Below, piece by piece: positions 1 to 6,696 of a stretch of DNA of 6,869 bases. This DNA is from Planctomycetaceae bacterium (GTDB lineage: Bacteria > Planctomycetota > Planctomycetia > Pirellulales > Thermoguttaceae). Both the position numbers and the translations under genes were made by a program. The stretch lies in contig JAITQJ010000073.1 of the NCBI GenBank assembly GCA_031288955.1, positions 1-6,869 on the forward strand, in the 5' to 3' direction. The notes below the pieces were generated by a model, which saw nothing but the letters and a program-made list of their open reading frames with translations, searched no databases and was not told where the DNA came from. Positions within the stretch are counted from its first letter, which is position 1; each line of letters starts with the position of its first letter.

Positions 1-405
1 TTCCTCATTGCTCAAAAGAGGCTCTGATGCCTATAATTCAGGGACGAATCCTGACTGGCTCGGCCATTCATACCGACGGCTGGAAAGCCTACGACAGTTT
101 GGTTTTGAACGGTTATGACCATTATCGGGTGTTCCATAGTAACAATGAATTTGCCAGAGGAAAGAGTCACGTCAATGGAGTTGAAGCCTTTTGGCGGTGT
201 TTTCCCGCGTCGGCAGGCCTGACCGCCGCTTGGTTCTGCCAAACGAAAACTCGCAAAGTTTAACGGTTGTGCTTCGCAAACCTTTATGTTACACTTAAAA
301 GAGTGTGAATTCCGTTTCAATCAACGAAAAGAAAATCTATACAATATCATCAAAAAATTAATAAAAAATACGGGAGATGCTTGTCTAGAGCCAAAATCTA
401 TATGA
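1..405 (+). pseudogene. IS1595-family (ISXO2-like) transposase, 5'-truncated by window edge and frameshifted
   Basis: The reading frame is open from the left edge (codons start at position 3), so the true start lies outside the window. Visible hallmarks of the ISXO2-like DDE domain are an H-T-D-G-W-K-A-Y block with a catalytic-type Asp at 75-77, then G-Y-D-H-Y-R-V, H-S-N-N-E-F-A and H-V-N-G-V-E-A-F-W ending at 194. The frame then runs into unrelated residues and stops at 260-262. The family C-terminus resumes in another frame from about 235: A-K-R-K-L-A-K-F-N-G, then H-L-K-E-C-E-F-R-F-N, ending at TGA 403-405. Family spacing between F-W and A-K-R is about two codons, but here it is 43 nt, an excess of 37 nt that causes the frameshift. 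The family is known for cut-and-paste transposition; this copy should be inactive unless frameshifting rescues it. No terminal inverted repeat was identified. Family call is confident; a sequencing or assembly error cannot be excluded. Confidence 0.85.
193..233. repeat. Short GC-rich palindromic insertion inside the transposase gene
   Basis: This is the extra sequence separating the two transposase frames. It contains the inverted pair GGCGGT (193-198) and ACCGCC (222-227), with the perfect 8-bp palindrome CAGGCCTG (214-221) at the end of the loop. TTGG occurs at both margins (191-194 and 230-233), which could be a 4-bp target duplication, but removing one copy plus the insert does not restore the family frame exactly, so the borders are uncertain. 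I noticed no second copy in this window. It may be a miniature palindromic element or a local rearrangement. Confidence 0.4.
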
Positions 406-422
406 TGGGTGAGAGTCTTAAA

Positions 423-2846
423 TTACTGTACCATAAATGCTGCCTGGTCGAATCGTAAAATCGTGTCGATAAGTTTGCGGTTGTCTATCGGTTTCGTTAA
501 ATAAGCGTTGCAGCCGACCGTCAGCGTTTTTTCGCAGTCTCCTGTCAAGGCGTGTGCCGTTACCGCAATAATCGGCTGTTTGTAATTCAGTTGCCGCAAA
601 CGGAACGTTGCTTCATAACCGTCCATTACCGGCATTTGCATATCCATCAAAACGACATCGTAGCCGTCAAAATTCGCCGATACTTTATCAAGAGCAATTT
701 TCCCGTTCTCCGCAATTTCCACGCTTGCCCCTGCATCGGTCAGTTGTTTCGTAATCACGATTTGATTGATTTTGCCGTCTTCGACAACCAGTGTCCGCAA
801 TCCGAATAGCGGCTTTTCGTGGTCGTTAAGCAAAACAATGCCGCTGTATGCCGTCCGCTCAATGTCGTACGGAATCACCGTTACCGGTAACGTCAGCGTA
901 AAGGTACTGCCGACATTTTCCTCGCTTTTGACGACAATATCGCCGCCGAGCCGCTCCGTGAGTTTCTTGGAAATAGATAACCCCAACCCCGTACCGCCGA
1001 AACGCCGTGTTAACGACGCATCGGCTTGCGTAAACGGACGGAATAGTTTCGTTTGCTGGTCTTCTGGAATACCGATACCCTCATCTACAATCATAAATTG
1101 TAACAGCGTCAGGTCGCCGCCGACATTCGCGACCGAAGAATGATGAAGTGTTGTAAAGTCAATACCGTAACCAAATTTCCTGCGAATCTCTTCGATGGTT
1201 TCCTCCGTATTTTTCTGTGTCAGGAGTCCGCATTGAATCGTTACTGTTCCGCGTTCCGAAAACTTGACGGCATTACCGCAGATATTACTCAATATCTGCC
1301 GCAAACGGGTCGGGTCGCTGAATATCCAGTTTGGTACATTATCGGCAATATTCACTTTCAAACGAATGTCGGGAAATTGTTCCAACTTCGGCTGCATCAG
1401 CGTAGCAACGTCCGAAACGATTGACCGCGGGTCAGTCGGCACAGATTCGACTTCAATCAAACCGGCATCGACTTTGGAAAAATCAAGAATGTCGTTGATA
1501 ATCGTCAGCAAATCCGATGCGCTTTTTTCAATTAGTTCGATTGTCTGCGCATTTTCTTCCCGTTGTTCCGCACCGCATACCGACATCAGCCGTTTGCCGA
1601 GAATATCGGAAAAACCGAGAACGGCATTCATCGGCGTACGGATTTCGTGGCTCATATTGGCGAGGAAAAAACTCTTTGCCCGCGCTGCGGTTTCGGCTTC
1701 TTGTTTTGCCGAAGTCAAAGCAGCATTGGTCTCGTGCAGCGAAGCGAGATACTTTTTCTGATTATCGGCAAATTGTTGAAGCCGGCAAAACAGAATGACA
1801 CCGTAAAAAAACAAGATATTGACAAAAAAACTGAATGCCGTAAAACTGATCTGCATTGTGAGTACATTCTTTTTCCAAGCGGCAACGGGATAATCAACGC
1901 TGATAAAACCGTCTTGGCTGCCGTCGGAACGAAACATCATTGCCATCGCATTGAACCAAGTCCCCCATTCATCGGTTACTTCGGCGTAATCAATGATGGG
2001 TTCGCCGTTATCGGGAGGTTCCAGCGAAAAATCTGATTTCAGATAGCGTTCGCCGATGTCTGCCAAACCGGCACCAGTATCGTCCGACACGGAGTTGGCT
2101 GCCTTGTTATCGCTGATAAAAACGTAATTTTCCTCATCGTAATCCCGCATCGAATAAACGTTACCGATACCGGTTACACCGCCGGCGGCTTTGATTATCT
2201 GTTCGGAAAAATGCAGATACACGGGGTCTTCTTTTGAGGTAACCCAAATCGAACAAACGCGAAACCAGCCCGGCTTTTCACTCACAAATTCAGTTTCCGT
2301 TCCCCGATAAACAGATTGCCATTTCATTTCCTCGTCTTCGCCTAAATCATCTTCGCTTTCGGGATACCACTCGACTTCATAAGCGTTGGATTCAGGGACG
2401 GGCTGCCAGGTAATGCGGACTCCGTCCTGACCTTCCTCGACTTTCACTCCGACAGGCGTATCAAGTTTCCGCTGTGAATTTTTCAAATCCGGCTGCAATG
2501 CTTTTTCTTCAAAAGGTGTCCCTTTGGGGTTGAGGGGATATGTCCAATGCGAAAAAGAGAATTCAATTTTATTATGTCCTTCGTTTTGGGCGATGTTGCT
2601 GAAAAAAGATGTCGTTGTGATGAAATACAGTTGCCAATGATAACGTTCCCGCTGAATGGCAAGGAGTGTCGTTACACCGCCGATGAACGTGATAAGTAAA
2701 TAACCCGCCCAAACCGAGAAGATGAACCGTACGCCGCTGTGCCGTTTTAACAGATACCGGGTCAAAAAAAGCATTATGCTGAATGTGATAACCACAAAAG
2801 CAATGACTACGGTAATATCCTGTGTATTGAAAAAATCTCCGAACAC
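423..2846 (-). CDS. Membrane-bound hybrid sensor histidine kinase with FN3-like and Cache-like sensor region
   Basis: This 807-residue protein should autophosphorylate on His in response to an extracytoplasmic signal and pass the phosphate to its own receiver. Order: TM1 about 9-33, a basic cytosolic turn, TM2 about 41-63, an extracytoplasmic region about 65-328, TM3 about 332-354, a coiled linker 360-392 without a recognisable HAMP, HisKA with S-H-E-I-R-T-P-M-N (His400), and HATPase_c with N-box Asn521/Asn525, D-E-G-I-G-I-P (588-594) and G-G-T-G-L-G-L (617-623). The receiver (about 684-800) has Glu689/Asp690, phosphoacceptor Asp735, Thr763 and Lys785. The outer region has an FN3-like segment (127-220) and a Cache-like part (228-322) with D-E-W-G-T-W. 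All catalytic residues are present. No HPt follows, so a separate phosphotransfer partner is expected if this is a multistep relay. The start is GTG at 2846, preceded by AAGG at 9 nt; no in-frame ATG lies close by. The ligand and target are unknown. Confidence 0.93.
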   Translation of the reverse strand: MFGDFFNTQDITVVIAFVVITFSIMLFLTRYLLKRHSGVRFIFSVWAGYLLITFIGGVTTLLAIQRERYHWQLYFITTTSFFSNIAQNEGHNKIEFSFSHWTYPLNPKGTPFEEKALQPDLKNSQRKLDTPVGVKVEEGQDGVRITWQPVPESNAYEVEWYPESEDDLGEDEEMKWQSVYRGTETEFVSEKPGWFRVCSIWVTSKEDPVYLHFSEQIIKAAGGVTGIGNVYSMRDYDEENYVFISDNKAANSVSDDTGAGLADIGERYLKSDFSLEPPDNGEPIIDYAEVTDEWGTWFNAMAMMFRSDGSQDGFISVDYPVAAWKKNVLTMQISFTAFSFFVNILFFYGVILFCRLQQFADNQKKYLASLHETNAALTSAKQEAETAARAKSFFLANMSHEIRTPMNAVLGFSDILGKRLMSVCGAEQREENAQTIELIEKSASDLLTIINDILDFSKVDAGLIEVESVPTDPRSIVSDVATLMQPKLEQFPDIRLKVNIADNVPNWIFSDPTRLRQILSNICGNAVKFSERGTVTIQCGLLTQKNTEETIEEIRRKFGYGIDFTTLHHSSVANVGGDLTLLQFMIVDEGIGIPEDQQTKLFRPFTQADASLTRRFGGTGLGLSISKKLTERLGGDIVVKSEENVGSTFTLTLPVTVIPYDIERTAYSGIVLLNDHEKPLFGLRTLVVEDGKINQIVITKQLTDAGASVEIAENGKIALDKVSANFDGYDVVLMDMQMPVMDGYEATFRLRQLNYKQPIIAVTAHALTGDCEKTLTVGCNAYLTKPIDNRKLIDTILRFDQAAFMVQ

Positions 2847-2855
2847 AACATCAAA

Positions 2856-2859
2856 CCTT
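2856..2859 (-). promoter_or_regulatory. Ribosome binding site of the hybrid kinase (GTG start)
   Basis: On the minus strand AAGG lies 9 nt before the GTG at 2846-2844, supporting this non-ATG start. An out-of-frame ATG at 2851-2849 sits only 4 nt after the same AAGG and opens a 14-codon ORF, which is a weaker alternative use of the site. Confidence 0.5.
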
Positions 2860-2896
2860 ATAAAAGAATGTCTGTTTGAATAAAAAACCTCTTACG

Positions 2897-2925
2897 ATTC
2901 TATCAAAATCTGCGGCACCCGGCAA
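2897..2925 (-). promoter_or_regulatory. Predicted sigma70-type promoter of the hybrid kinase
   Basis: Read on the minus strand: a -35 of TTGCCG (2925-2920, 4/6 matches), a 17-nt spacer, and a -10 of TAGAAT (2902-2897, 5/6) preceded by an extended -10 TG one base upstream. Transcription would begin near 2890, leaving a leader of about 44 nt before the GTG start. This was found by eye and assumes a housekeeping sigma factor with the usual consensus. Confidence 0.5.
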
Positions 2926-2927
2926 GA

Positions 2928-2956
2928 GGACGGAATAACGGCTTAACATTCCGCCC
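2928..2956. promoter_or_regulatory. Inverted repeat between divergent promoters (candidate operator)
   Basis: CGGAAT (2931-2936) and ATTCCG (2948-2953) form perfect 6-bp arms separated by 11 nt. After one A/C mismatch two more G-C pairs extend the symmetry (2928-2929 with 2955-2956). The element lies 2 bp outside the kinase -35 and 13 bp upstream of the -35 toward the TPR gene, a suitable place for a dimeric regulator acting on both. There is no T-run, so it does not look like a terminator. No specific regulator family is recognised. Confidence 0.35.
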
Positions 2957-2969
2957 GCTGGATATGCCC

Positions 2970-2998
2970 TTGACACATTTGCCGGCAAACGTTAATCT
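2970..2998 (+). promoter_or_regulatory. Possible sigma70-type promoter of the TPR gene
   Basis: A perfect TTGACA -35 at 2970-2975 is followed after 17 nt by TAATCT at 2993-2998, a poor -10 (3/6). If it is real, transcription starts near 3005, downstream of the upstream ATG at 2964, which would exclude that ATG and support the start at 3027. Confidence 0.35.
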
Positions 2999-3014
2999 AC
3001 GGCGGTTTGTATTT

Positions 3015-3018
3015 GGAG
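3015..3018 (+). promoter_or_regulatory. Ribosome binding site of the TPR gene
   Basis: GGAG lies 8 nt before the ATG at 3027. This decides the start: the in-frame ATG at 2964 lacks a comparable site and would place 21 extra residues in front of a well-formed signal peptide. Confidence 0.7.
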
Positions 3019-3026
3019 TACGTTTT

Positions 3027-4508
3027 ATGTACCGCATCGCCTTTTGTGCTGCCGTTATTTGGATGACGTTTTACGCTGCCGGCGCACAGACTCCCGACGA
3101 CCCGTTTTCCAGTAATAACGTCGTTTCCGCCGCCCCTAACGACACGCCCGCCGCACTTGACGACCCTTTTCTGTCTCAGCCTCTAACCGCTCCGCCGACA
3201 GCAAATACCAGTTTAGAAGCACCCAACGCAGATACTTTACCGGCGAAAAATCCCGTTCCTGTCTCCGCAGCAGATAACGAACGGATTCGGCAATTAGCCG
3301 CACAGGGAAACTCCGGCATCTTGCAGCCGCTCAATCCCTGGAACGGACCGTTTCATAACCGGCAGCGGAAAAAAGATGTCGAACAAAGCATTATTCAGCA
3401 AGTCGGTTATGCTTCCGCTGCACCGCCGATAAACAACGAACCGCAATTCGATTGGGAAAAAGACGAAGAGAAAGGTTTCGACTGGTCTGTTCTCGACCCC
3501 GTCAATTTTACAACAAAACTCCGCGATTTGGTTGGACTGGGACCGGACGAAAACAAAGCAAAGGCAGCAATGGAAAAAGGACAGGAAATCCTGCTGGCGA
3601 ATCCCGAATTGAAAAACAAAAAGAAAAACCGCGAGGCGGCGAAACACTTTTCTGATGCCGCAAAACGTTATCCCGATTCGGTACTCGAAGAAGATGCCCT
3701 GCATCTTGCCGGCGAATGTTATTTCTTCTCCGATGATTATCCCAAAGCGATGACGATGTATCAGAAACTGCTTGTCAAATATCAACATTCAAAACACGTG
3801 GACAACGATGTCCGCCGTTTGTTCAAAATCGCCCGGTACTGGGAAACAATATCCAAACGGCAGGCGGCAAACGTCAATTTTTCGGATAAATCGCTGCCTG
3901 CGTATGACACGTTCGGCTTTGCAAAAAAATGTTATGAAACGATATTTATCAACGACCCGAACGGTCCGGTATCAGATGATGCCGTGATGGCATTGGCGAC
4001 GGCATATTTGGAGCGGGGGAAATATCAGGGCGATGACAATTACAATCAGGCGGCGTACTATTACCGTTATTTACGGGAAAACTTTCCGTTATCGAAGCAT
4101 TTAGCAAAGGCGCACGAAAACGAGTTGTTTGCCCGAACCCGTGCGTATCTTGGTGCGGGGCATACGAGTAAATCGCTGGACGAGGCGGGCAAGTTGGCGG
4201 ACATTACGCTTCGGCAATTCGGTTCGGAATTAGACGTTGAAGCGAAAGAAGAAATTATCGGAATGAAAGAGAACGTGCTTCATCACCACGCGGAAACACT
4301 TTGGCTGCAAGGACAGTTTTACGATTTGAAAAAACGGTATTACGGCAGCGCGAGGATATGTTATGAACAGATAATCGCAAAGTATCCTCAAACAGAGTTT
4401 GCGGAGAAAGCACGCAAACGTATTGAAATTATCAAGGACTTGCCGGACGTTCCGCCTATTTTCGGTTTGCCGAGAAATCCTTGGGCGGTACAGGAAGGCA
4501 CGGATTAA
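3027..4508 (+). CDS. Secreted TPR / BamD-like protein
   Basis: The protein has 493 residues from the ATG at 3027. Residues 1-20 form a signal peptide (short basic N-terminus, hydrophobic core, A-G-A before Gln21), suggesting signal peptidase I cleavage and export; there is no lipobox Cys, unlike classical BamD lipoproteins. A Pro/Ala/Asp-rich low-complexity stretch (about 21-80) follows, with repeated D-D-P-F motifs, then a linker with F-D-W repeats (141-153). From about 175 to 468 the protein is helical with TPR-like units: 203-217, 225-255, 295-311, 317-355 and 421-456, many ending in a K-Y/R-Y/N-F-P motif as in BamD/YbgF-type repeats. The C-terminus carries L-P-R-N-P-W (481-486). BamD itself is about half this length, so this is a relative with an added N-terminal region. 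A scaffold role in cell-envelope assembly is inference from the fold; partners are unknown. It is divergent from the kinase and convergent with tatD. Confidence 0.88.
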   Translation: MYRIAFCAAVIWMTFYAAGAQTPDDPFSSNNVVSAAPNDTPAALDDPFLSQPLTAPPTANTSLEAPNADTLPAKNPVPVSAADNERIRQLAAQGNSGILQPLNPWNGPFHNRQRKKDVEQSIIQQVGYASAAPPINNEPQFDWEKDEEKGFDWSVLDPVNFTTKLRDLVGLGPDENKAKAAMEKGQEILLANPELKNKKKNREAAKHFSDAAKRYPDSVLEEDALHLAGECYFFSDDYPKAMTMYQKLLVKYQHSKHVDNDVRRLFKIARYWETISKRQAANVNFSDKSLPAYDTFGFAKKCYETIFINDPNGPVSDDAVMALATAYLERGKYQGDDNYNQAAYYYRYLRENFPLSKHLAKAHENELFARTRAYLGAGHTSKSLDEAGKLADITLRQFGSELDVEAKEEIIGMKENVLHHHAETLWLQGQFYDLKKRYYGSARICYEQIIAKYPQTEFAEKARKRIEIIKDLPDVPPIFGLPRNPWAVQEGTD

Positions 4509-4518
4509 CACGGATTAA
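4499..4518. repeat. Tandem 10-bp direct repeat at convergent stop codons
   Basis: The unit CACGGATTAA occurs twice head to tail (4499-4508 and 4509-4518). The first unit supplies the stop of the TPR gene and, on the other strand, the stop of tatD; the second encodes the Asn-Pro of the tatD C-terminus and part of its flanking codons. The two stop codons share bases at 4506-4507 within the palindrome TTAA. Confidence 0.75.
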
Positions 4519-5359
4519 CTCCGAAGACCCGTTGAGCATTTTGACTCGCTGCTTCGGCTATCGTTTCAAGCGGTTCATTCCGCAATGCCGATAAACGTTG
4601 AGCAACAAGTGCCGCCAGCACCGGTTCGTTCCGTTTTAATTTTCCCCGCAGCGGATGCGGTACCAGAAACGGCGAATCGGTTTCAATCAGCAGCCGGTCA
4701 AGCGGTACCTGTTTGGCGGCTTCCCAAAGCGGCGAAAATTTGGCATTTTTGTACGTCAGAGGACCGGCAAAACTTGTCATCCAGCCGAGTTCAATACATT
4801 CCAACGCTTGTTCGGCAGTACCGCTGAATGCGTGAATGACACCGATGCACGTGTTATTGTTTTCCGGTTTAACATTGCGGATAACCGGCAGCAAATCGTC
4901 CCAAGCGTCCCGGCAATGAATCAAGAGCGGTTTTTGTGTTTGCCGTGCCAGTTCAAAGTGCCGGTACAAAAAATCAACCTGCGTTTCAAACGGGGCATCG
5001 TCCCAGTGCCGGTCTAACCCCGTTTCGCCGACTGCAACAACGCTGCCGTGCCGGGCGAGTTCGGTAATCGTTTTCCAATCGTTTTCCGTTACCCGATGTG
5101 TATAATTCGGATGAATACCGACAGCCGGATAAATTTTTTCCACCCGTTCCGCCAATGCAATAGCGTTTCGGCTTGAATCAACGTCAACGGCGGGATTGAC
5201 AATGCCGGTCATTTCAATTTCATAACCGGCAAGTTCATCAGGAGCAACGCCGCCGGGAAACGTTCCCGATTCCAAGCGGTGCAGCAGCGAATCAAAATCT
5301 TCCGCAAAGTCCTCAAAGTTAAGGTGTGCGTGCGTGTCAAATATCGGAATAAGAGTCAT
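4505..5359 (-). CDS. tatD: TatD-family metal-dependent hydrolase (deoxyribonuclease)
   Basis: At 284 residues it is slightly longer than the usual 255-265 for the family. Metal-site residues of the TIM-barrel amidohydrolase fold are all visible: D-T-H-A-H (His10, His12), V-G-E-T-G-L-D (Glu112), L-I-H-C-R (His148), G-V-I-H-A-F-S-G (His176) and L-I-E-T-D-S-P (Asp228). Family members are cytosolic metal-dependent nucleases linked to DNA repair and fragment turnover; the exact substrate here cannot be read from sequence. An extra segment of about 20 residues (31-50, Gly/Pro-rich then acidic) separates the first helix from the next strand. The ATG at 5359 overlaps the hisS stop as ATGA and has no clear Shine-Dalgarno site, so translation probably depends on ribosomes terminating on hisS. 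The 3' end overlaps the TPR gene stop by 4 nt, with no terminator seen. The orthologue label tatD is less certain than the family, since bacteria often carry several paralogues. Confidence 0.93.
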   Translation of the reverse strand: MTLIPIFDTHAHLNFEDFAEDFDSLLHRLESGTFPGGVAPDELAGYEIEMTGIVNPAVDVDSSRNAIALAERVEKIYPAVGIHPNYTHRVTENDWKTITELARHGSVVAVGETGLDRHWDDAPFETQVDFLYRHFELARQTQKPLLIHCRDAWDDLLPVIRNVKPENNNTCIGVIHAFSGTAEQALECIELGWMTSFAGPLTYKNAKFSPLWEAAKQVPLDRLLIETDSPFLVPHPLRGKLKRNEPVLAALVAQRLSALRNEPLETIAEAASQNAQRVFGVNPC

Positions 5360-6690
5360 TGGGGTCGGGCAAGTAAAAAATACTCCGCCGCTTCATTTTG
5401 CTTGCAGTCGATTGATTCGCCGGTTGTCAGGTTCTTGATTTTACATAAAGCCTGTGCAAATTCTTCTTCGCCGATGATGACCGCAAAACGAAAACCGCGT
5501 TTGTCCGCATACTTCAACTGATTGCCGAGTTTCTTCGCTTCAGGATAAAACTCCACGCCCAAACCCCGGCGGCGAAGTTGAGACGCAAAACGCAAATAAT
5601 CCGCCAACCGGTTCTCGACAAAATACGGCATAAAAAGAAATACCGGTGTCGAAATTTTCTCAAGCATTCCGAGTTCTTCCATTGCCGATATAAGCCGGTC
5701 TAAACCAAGCGATGCCCCAATGCCGGGCAGTTCCTGTTTTGTGTAAAGTCCCGCCAGATTATCGTAACGTCCTCCGCTGCATACACTTCCAATGCCGGGT
5801 AAATCATCGAGAAATGTTTCGTAAATCGTTCCCGTGTAATAATCTAAACCGCGGGCAATCGATACGTCAATCGTTATCCGATTATCATCAGCACCAACAG
5901 AGCGGACTGCACTGGTCAGTTGTTCTAATTCGCTGATTCCTTCACCGCCGAGTGTATTGCCGGAAAGCAATTTTTCCAATGCCGTAAGGATTTCCCCGTT
6001 CGTGCCGGTCAGTTCGCTTAACTGCAACACTGCCGCCGCCGCTGTTTCAGATATACCGGCTGCATCGGTCATTTCTTTCCAAACGGCATCTTTACCAACT
6101 TTGTGAATCTTGTCCAATGCCCGAAGCACCGGCACTGTTTTATCGGCAATGCCGTGTTTGTCGAGCAGTCCGTTCAGAACTTTGCGGTTGTTAATGCGGA
6201 TTTTGAAGCGGGTAAAGGTTTGTTTTGATTTAATATCAATGCGTTCGAGCAAATCGTTGATAACCAGGACGGTTTCGATGTCGGCAGTCAGCGATTTCGT
6301 GCCGATGGTATCAAAGTCGCACTGCATAAACTCGCGGTATCTTCCGGCTTGAGTATTTTCGCCGCGCCAAACTTTGCCGAAGTGATAGCGTTTGAATGGA
6401 AACGTTAGTTCGGCAAAATGTTGAGCGGTGAATCGGGCGAGGGGGACGGTCAGGTCGAAACGCATACCGACGGAGCGGTTTCCGTGGTCGGTGAACTGAT
6501 AGAGTTGTTTATCGGTTTCATCGCTTCCTTTTCCTTGGAGGATTTCGAGATATTCGAGTGCGGGAGTATCGATAGGGGCGAAACCGTAGGAGCGATATAC
6601 GGCTGCGGCAGTATCGATAAGCCGTTCTCTCGGCAGCATCACTTCGGGCAAAAAATCGCGGAATCCTTTGAGCGTTCTGGGAGTAATCAT
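5356..6690 (-). CDS. hisS: Histidyl-tRNA synthetase
   Basis: The 444-residue cytosolic class II aminoacyl-tRNA synthetase charges tRNA-His with histidine using ATP. From the ATG at 6690, class II motif 1 lies around 37-50 (A-P-I-D-T-P-A-L-E). Motif 2 spans 99-127, including V-W-R-G-E-N (Arg109) and G-R-Y-R-E-F-M-Q-C-D-F-D. The HisRS signatures A-R-G-L-D-Y-Y-T-G (279-287) and S-G-G-R-Y-D-N-L (305-312) bind histidine, and motif 3 is G-I-G-A-S-L-G-L-D-R-L (323-333). The anticodon-binding domain is about 348-444. Length is normal. The start at 6690 is preferred over an in-frame ATG at 6732, because the conserved N-terminus begins M-I-T-P-R-T-L-K-G-F and a strong promoter overlaps the 14 extra codons. 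Its F-D-L-T-V-P-L-A-R and Q-C-D-F-D motifs resemble eukaryotic/archaeal HisRS more than the R-P-E-G-T-A form of E. coli. It is the first gene of an operon with tatD. Confidence 0.96.
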   Translation of the reverse strand: MITPRTLKGFRDFLPEVMLPRERLIDTAAAVYRSYGFAPIDTPALEYLEILQGKGSDETDKQLYQFTDHGNRSVGMRFDLTVPLARFTAQHFAELTFPFKRYHFGKVWRGENTQAGRYREFMQCDFDTIGTKSLTADIETVLVINDLLERIDIKSKQTFTRFKIRINNRKVLNGLLDKHGIADKTVPVLRALDKIHKVGKDAVWKEMTDAAGISETAAAAVLQLSELTGTNGEILTALEKLLSGNTLGGEGISELEQLTSAVRSVGADDNRITIDVSIARGLDYYTGTIYETFLDDLPGIGSVCSGGRYDNLAGLYTKQELPGIGASLGLDRLISAMEELGMLEKISTPVFLFMPYFVENRLADYLRFASQLRRRGLGVEFYPEAKKLGNQLKYADKRGFRFAVIIGEEEFAQALCKIKNLTTGESIDCKQNEAAEYFLLARPQ

Positions 6691-6696
6691 CGCACT

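Noticed and set aside
12..320. A 102-codon minus-strand open frame over the transposase remnant
   Set aside because: It mirrors both halves of the transposase on the other strand and shows no features of its own.
1264..1761. A 165-codon open frame on the + strand inside the kinase gene
   Set aside because: It is antisense to HisKA/HATPase coding sequence whose motifs are intact. Its translation shows no domain, and no promoter or ribosome site was seen before it.
2964..3026. A longer N-terminus for the TPR protein from the ATG at 2964
   Set aside because: It has no good ribosome site, would bury the signal peptide behind 21 residues, and lies upstream of the predicted transcription start; the ATG at 3027 has GGAG at 8 nt.
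3294..3788. A 164-codon open frame on the minus strand inside the TPR gene
   Set aside because: Its translation is Phe-rich with no recognisable pattern, as expected for the reverse complement of Lys/Glu-rich coding sequence; the + strand protein is clearly real.
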